NCBI GenBank assembly: GCA_030838265.1
Contig: JAUTXA010000073.1
Coordinates: forward strand, 1 to 9,154
Source of the DNA: Actinomycetota bacterium
Lineage (GTDB): Bacteria > Actinomycetota > Acidimicrobiia > Acidimicrobiales > BP-101
Direction of reading: 5' to 3'
DNA length: 9,154 nucleotides
Numbering within the stretch: the first letter of the stretch is position 1; each line of letters starts with the position of its first letter. The notes beneath the pieces are model-generated. The model made no database searches. It had not been told where the DNA came from and saw only the letters and a list, made by a program, of their open reading frames with translations. Positions 5,774 through 9,154 of the stretch are shown piece by piece. The position numbers were made by a program, and so were the translations under genes.

Positions 5774-7885
5774 GTGGCCACGCCCCTCAGCAGGTTGGCG
5801 GCGCTGGACGTGACCGAGCTGCGCGGCGTCGGGACCCAGAAGGCCAAGGCTCTGGTCGAGATGGAGATCGAGACCGTTCTCGACCTGGTGATGCACTACC
5901 CGCGGCGCTACATAGACCGCACCCAGCAGGCCGAGATCAAGGAGCTGCGGCCCGGCCACGAGGTCATGGTGTTGGCCGCCGTGAAGCGCGTCTCGAAGCG
6001 CCGCACCCGCCAGGGCCGCAGCCTGGTCGAGGTCGACGTCTTCGACGGCAGCGGCTACCTCAAGGTCACCTTCTTCAACCAGCCGTGGCGGGAGCGCCAG
6101 CTGTCGGTCGGCACCGAGGCCGTGTTCTTCGGCAAGGTCGACCTCTACAAAGGCCGCAAGCAGATGACGAGTCCGGTCGTCGACCTCATCGGCGACCAGA
6201 CCGGTCGCATCGTCCCTATCTATCCGCAGTCCGAGAAGGCGGGTCTGACCACGTCCGAGCTCTCGGGATGGGTCGACGAGGCCCTGCGCCGCGTCCCCGA
6301 GTTCGTCGACCCGCTGCCCGAGTCGTGGCGGGACCGGCTCGACCTCACCGATCGCACCTGGGCCTTCGGCGCCATCCACCACCCCGAGTCGATGGGCGAA
6401 GCCCAGGCGGCCCGCAAGCGGCTGGCCTTCGACGAGCTCCTGAGGTTGCAGACCACGTTGGTGATGCGCAAGCGGGCCGTCGAGCGCGAGTCGAAGGGCA
6501 TCCGCCACGTGGTCGACGGCGAGCTCGTCCCTCGGTTTCACGCTGCGCTGCCCTTCCCATTGACCAATGCCCAGCGCCGAGCCATCGCCGAGATCGCCGA
6601 CGACCTGGCCGGCCCCCACCCCATGCACCGCCTGCTCCAAGGCGACGTGGGTTCGGGCAAGACGGTGGTGGCGGTGAGCGCCCTGCTCATGGCTGTCCAG
6701 GGTGGGTACCAGGGCGCCCTGATGGCACCCACCGAGGTGCTGGCCGAGCAGCACTTCCTCGGCATCCGAGCCTTGCTGGCCGACCTGCAAGTGCCGGACT
6801 CGGGCGGCAGCCTCTTCGCCGATCGACCGCTGCGCGTCGAGCTCCTCACCAACCGCACCACGGCGACCGAGCGGGTGCGACTCCACGAGGCCCTGCTCGA
6901 CGGCGGCGTCGACATCCTCATCGGGACCCATGCCCTCATTACCGAAGGCGTCGCCTTCAAGGCCCTCGGCGCCATCGTCATCGACGAGCAGCACCGCTTC
7001 GGCGTCGAGCAGCGGGCCGCCCTCCGCGGCAAGGGCGACGACCCCGACGTGCTGGTGATGACGGCCACCCCGATCCCGCGCACGGCGGCCATGACCGTCT
7101 ACGGCGACCTCGACATGACGGTGCTCGACGAGCTGCCGCCGGGCCGCACCCCCGTCCGCACCGAATGGGCCCGCGGCGACCTCGAGGAGGCGGCGGCGTG
7201 GGCCAAGGTCCAGACCGAGGTGGCGGCCGGCCACCAGGCCTACGGGGTGTGCCCGCTCATCGACGAGAGCGAGAAGATCCAGGCCCGCTCGGCCACCGAG
7301 GAGCACGACCGGCTCCAGGCCGAGGTCTTCCCCGACCTGCGCCTCGGCCTGCTGCACGGGCAGATGCCGTCGAAGGAGAAGGAATCGGTGATGGCCGACT
7401 TCCGGCGCGGTGAGCTTGACGTCCTTGTCTCGACCACGGTGATCGAGGTGGGGGTTGACGTCCCCAACGCCACGGTCATGGTCATCGAGAGCGCCGACCG
7501 CTTCGGCATCGCCCAGCTCCACCAGCTTCGGGGCCGGGTGGGACGCGGCGCCGACGTGTCGTGGTGCTACCTGCTCGGCGAGTCGGGCACCCCCGAGGGC
7601 GAGGCGCGCCTGCAGGCCATGGTCCGCACGACCGATGGGTTCGAGCTGGCCGAGGTCGACCTCGAGCTGCGGGGCGAGGGTGCCATCCTCGGCACCAGGC
7701 AGAAGGGCCGCAGCGACCTGCGTCTGGCCTCGCTGCGGAGGGACAAGGATCTGGTGGCCCAAGCCCGCGAGGTCGCCTTCGACATCGTCGACGCCGACCC
7801 GATGCTGCAGGCCAACCCTGACCTGGCCGACGAGATCGGCCTGCTCATCGACGAGGAGGAAGCAGCATTCCTGTTCAAGAGCTAG
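5774..7885 (+). CDS. recG: ATP-dependent DNA helicase RecG (703 aa)
   Basis: A double-strand DNA translocase that regresses stalled forks and processes branched recombination intermediates. The N-terminal wedge/OB-fold region includes LRGVGTQKAKAL and HYPRRYIDR. Helicase motifs follow in order: QGDVGSGKTVVA with Walker A Gly-Ser-Gly-Lys-Thr at 293-297, MAPTEVLAEQHF, the DEQH box at 404-407 (DEQHRFGVEQR), TATPIPRT, and motifs V and VI (EVGVDVPNATVMVIESADRFG and QLRGRVGRG at 584-592). The C-terminal TRQKGRSDLRLASL segment is typical of RecG. Length is close to the 693 aa E. coli enzyme. The GTG start is 4 bases after the fakA stop with no clear Shine-Dalgarno, so translation is probably coupled. 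The end of the gene carries the ribosome binding site and start of the next gene. Confidence 0.97.
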   Translation: MATPLSRLAALDVTELRGVGTQKAKALVEMEIETVLDLVMHYPRRYIDRTQQAEIKELRPGHEVMVLAAVKRVSKRRTRQGRSLVEVDVFDGSGYLKVTFFNQPWRERQLSVGTEAVFFGKVDLYKGRKQMTSPVVDLIGDQTGRIVPIYPQSEKAGLTTSELSGWVDEALRRVPEFVDPLPESWRDRLDLTDRTWAFGAIHHPESMGEAQAARKRLAFDELLRLQTTLVMRKRAVERESKGIRHVVDGELVPRFHAALPFPLTNAQRRAIAEIADDLAGPHPMHRLLQGDVGSGKTVVAVSALLMAVQGGYQGALMAPTEVLAEQHFLGIRALLADLQVPDSGGSLFADRPLRVELLTNRTTATERVRLHEALLDGGVDILIGTHALITEGVAFKALGAIVIDEQHRFGVEQRAALRGKGDDPDVLVMTATPIPRTAAMTVYGDLDMTVLDELPPGRTPVRTEWARGDLEEAAAWAKVQTEVAAGHQAYGVCPLIDESEKIQARSATEEHDRLQAEVFPDLRLGLLHGQMPSKEKESVMADFRRGELDVLVSTTVIEVGVDVPNATVMVIESADRFGIAQLHQLRGRVGRGADVSWCYLLGESGTPEGEARLQAMVRTTDGFELAEVDLELRGEGAILGTRQKGRSDLRLASLRRDKDLVAQAREVAFDIVDADPMLQANPDLADEIGLLIDEEEAAFLFKS
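7854..7860 (+). promoter_or_regulatory. Strong Shine-Dalgarno before the ATT start of the nucleotidyltransferase
   Basis: AGGAGGA, inside the Glu-rich end of recG, lies 6 bases before the ATT at 7867. It is one of the best Shine-Dalgarno matches in the window. No ATG, GTG or TTG in any suitable position follows it in the nucleotidyltransferase frame, so it points to the ATT as the initiation codon. Part of the purine run also encodes Glu codons of RecG, so some of the match could be coincidental. Confidence 0.6.
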
Positions 7886-8637
7886 CGGCGGTCGTCCTCG
7901 CCGCCGGGGCGGGCACCAGGCTGAAGCCGCTGACCGACCTGCGGCCCAAGGCCCTCTGCCCGGTCAACAACCGCTTCCTCGTCGACCTGGCCATCGAGCG
8001 GGCGCGGGCCGTCACGCCCCACGTGGCCGTCAACGTCCATCACGGTCGGGCCCTGATGGAGGCCCACCTGCGGGGCAAGGTCCACCTGTCGATCGAGGAG
8101 CCCGAGGCCCTCGGGACGGCGGGGGCTCTCGGCTTCCTGCGCGAGTGGATCGCGGGACGGGCCGTCTTCCTTCAGAACACCGACGCCTGGCACGAGGCCG
8201 ACATCGCCGCCTTGCTGGCCGACAAGTGGGACGAGGAACGGCCTCGGTTGCTGGTGGTGCGCGACGAGGAGCGACCCGACTTCGACCACCGCTGGCGCTA
8301 CGCCGGCGCCGCCCTGCTGCCGTGGTGGACGGTGCGCGAGCTCGAGCCCGAGCCGAGCGGGCTGTGGGAGGTCTCGTGGCGCGAGCTGCGTCGCCAGGGG
8401 ATGCTCGACCTCATCCGCCTCGACGGACCGTTCTACGACTGCGGGACACCGGCCGACTACCTGGCCGCCAACCTGGTCGCATCGGGGGGCGAGAGCGTGA
8501 TCGGGCCCGGCGCCGTCGTCGATGGTGAGGTGGTGCGCTCGGTGGTCTGGTCAGGAGCGGTGGTGGGCGAGGGTGAGCGCCTGTTCCACGCCATCCGGGC
8601 CAGCCAAGACGTGACGGTGCAGGTGCCGCCATCCTGA
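7867..8637 (+). CDS. Sugar-phosphate nucleotidyltransferase, probable ATT start (256 aa)
   Basis: The NTP_transferase family transfers an NMP to a sugar-1-phosphate, giving a nucleotide sugar. The N-terminal signature LAAGAGTRLKPLT (11-23) with PKALCPV (27-33) is the nucleotide-binding loop; EALGTAGAL lies at about 81-88, a metal-type Asp at 106 (QNTDAW), and DCGTPADYL at 191-199. The tail (about 210-256) has hexapeptide-like turns, IGPGAVV and WSGAVVGEG, suggesting a short left-handed beta-helix. It most resembles mannose-1-phosphate guanylyltransferase-like or MurU-like proteins; the exact sugar cannot be read. The first conventional start is GTG 8023, which would delete the catalytic loop and 52 residues. 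ATT 7867 follows AGGAGGA at 6 bases and overlaps recG by 19 bases. No ATG, GTG or TTG exists between the upstream in-frame stop at 7819 and 8023. Confidence 0.85.
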   Translation: MPVQELAAVVLAAGAGTRLKPLTDLRPKALCPVNNRFLVDLAIERARAVTPHVAVNVHHGRALMEAHLRGKVHLSIEEPEALGTAGALGFLREWIAGRAVFLQNTDAWHEADIAALLADKWDEERPRLLVVRDEERPDFDHRWRYAGAALLPWWTVRELEPEPSGLWEVSWRELRRQGMLDLIRLDGPFYDCGTPADYLAANLVASGGESVIGPGAVVDGEVVRSVVWSGAVVGEGERLFHAIRASQDVTVQVPPS

Positions 8638-8651
8638 CCCGGGCTCTCCAC

Positions 8652-9095
8652 GTGGCCTACCGGCTGCGCCGCTTGTGGTGGCGCGTCGTCCGGCCCGTGA
8701 TCGTCGGGGTGCGCGTCGTCGTGCGCGACGACCAGGGCCGGTTGTTGGTGGTGCGCCACCGCTATGGCCGCGACGTGCTGCACCTTCCCGGCGGCGGCGT
8801 GAAGCGGGGCGAGAGCCTGCCCCAGGCCGCGGCGCGCGAGCTGGGCGAGGAAGGAGGCGTCGACGTCGACCCTGACTCCCTCGTGCTGGTCGGGGCCTAC
8901 ACCGGCTTCCGGGAAGGATCGACCAACCACGTCATCGTCTACGAGGCGCCGGAGTGGACGGCGGGCGAGGTGCACGCCTTCGAGATCGCCGAGACGCTGT
9001 GGGTCGACCCCGCCGACGAGACGGTGAAGCTGTCGGGTGGCACCCGCCGCCGGCTGGCCGAGCTGGCCGGCGCCCCCCGCTCGTCGAAGTGGTGA
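8652..9095 (+). CDS. Nudix hydrolase (147 aa)
   Basis: Hydrolyses a nucleoside diphosphate linked to another moiety, substrate unknown. The Nudix box is perfect: Gly48-x5-Glu54-x7-Arg62-Glu63-Leu-x-Glu66-Glu67-x-Gly69-Val70, preceded by VLHLPGGG. The N-terminus is basic and aromatic (AYRLRRLWWRVVRPV), and strand VGVRVVVRDDQGRLLVVRH opens the fold. The C-terminus is ordinary (TRRRLAELAG). The GTG at 8652 is the first conventional start but has no Shine-Dalgarno. An in-frame CTG at 8634 overlaps the preceding TGA stop as CTGA, has AGGTG 8 bases upstream, and would add TRALHV-type residues. Either start may be true. Its position right after the nucleotidyltransferase suggests co-expression; whether it acts on nucleotide sugars or is a general house-cleaning enzyme cannot be told. 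Confidence 0.92.
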   Translation: MAYRLRRLWWRVVRPVIVGVRVVVRDDQGRLLVVRHRYGRDVLHLPGGGVKRGESLPQAAARELGEEGGVDVDPDSLVLVGAYTGFREGSTNHVIVYEAPEWTAGEVHAFEIAETLWVDPADETVKLSGGTRRRLAELAGAPRSSKW

Positions 9096-9154
9096 CAGGG
9101 GAGGACGCCGCCCGATCCCTCTCAACCTCCAAACCCTTTCCCCACCGTTTCCCC
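9096..9154. other. Short G-poor intergenic tail at window end
   Basis: No gene is visible after the Nudix stop. From about 9109 the plus strand is almost free of G and rich in C with A/T runs. TTTCCCC occurs twice (9137-9143 and 9148-9154), with an 11-base period. No hairpin plus T-run terminator is convincing. It may be the upstream region of a gene beyond the window. Confidence 0.5.

Noticed and set aside
4015..5847. 610-residue minus-strand open frame
   Set aside because: Antisense to the FakA-like gene, with repetitive Gly/Val/Asp/His composition and no domain; the plus-strand frame carries every conserved motif.
5708..7762. 684-residue minus-strand open frame
   Set aside because: Antisense to recG, with no recognisable motif; its length follows from the high GC at third positions.
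8023..8637. GTG 8023 as the nucleotidyltransferase start
   Set aside because: It would remove the LAAGAGTRLKPLT and PKALCPV motifs, without which the family cannot bind nucleotide; open, motif-bearing sequence continues upstream in frame.

Overview
The window is GC-rich with dense, short-spaced genes. The gene content fits a high-GC actinobacterium, probably an Acidimicrobiia-like lineage: a GTP-type PEP carboxykinase, a four-cysteine L28, the rpmB/DAK-kinase/recG neighbourhood, and several genes that appear to be leaderless. The lineage is inferred from protein resemblance only; no marker gene search was possible.

Layout. (1) Minus strand, 1-1600: a small divergent cold-shock-fold protein (1361-1600), followed downstream by GTP-dependent PEP carboxykinase (pckG, 1-1282, its 3' end outside the window). 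The pckG frame is interrupted by one in-frame TAA at 734-736, with intact family sequence on both sides. (2) Plus strand, 1629-3772: thiL and thiD, two thiamine-diphosphate biosynthesis genes only 4 bases apart, then a single-pass membrane protein of unknown function. The cold-shock gene and thiL diverge from a 28-bp gap that holds overlapping, nearly symmetric -10 elements. (3) Minus strand, 3802-3996: rpmB (ribosomal protein L28), convergent with the membrane protein. (4) Plus strand, 4111-9095: a compact run of a FakA/DAK-type kinase, recG, a sugar-phosphate nucleotidyltransferase and a Nudix hydrolase, with gaps or overlaps of a few bases, probably one operon.

The most notable local feature is the start of the nucleotidyltransferase. 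The only start that keeps its catalytic N-terminus is an ATT at 7867, inside the end of recG and behind a strong AGGAGG Shine-Dalgarno. The Nudix gene after it may also start at a non-canonical codon (CTG 8634, overlapping the preceding stop). Together with the pckG stop, these are either real biology or single-base errors in the assembly; read evidence is needed to tell.

The window is otherwise mostly housekeeping (gluconeogenesis, thiamine, ribosome, lipid or fatty-acid phosphorylation, DNA repair, nucleotide-sugar chemistry). I see no mobile element, CRISPR array, tRNA or rRNA, and no convincing new multi-gene system. All genes are packed with gaps under about 115 bases, so no long non-coding stretch exists.
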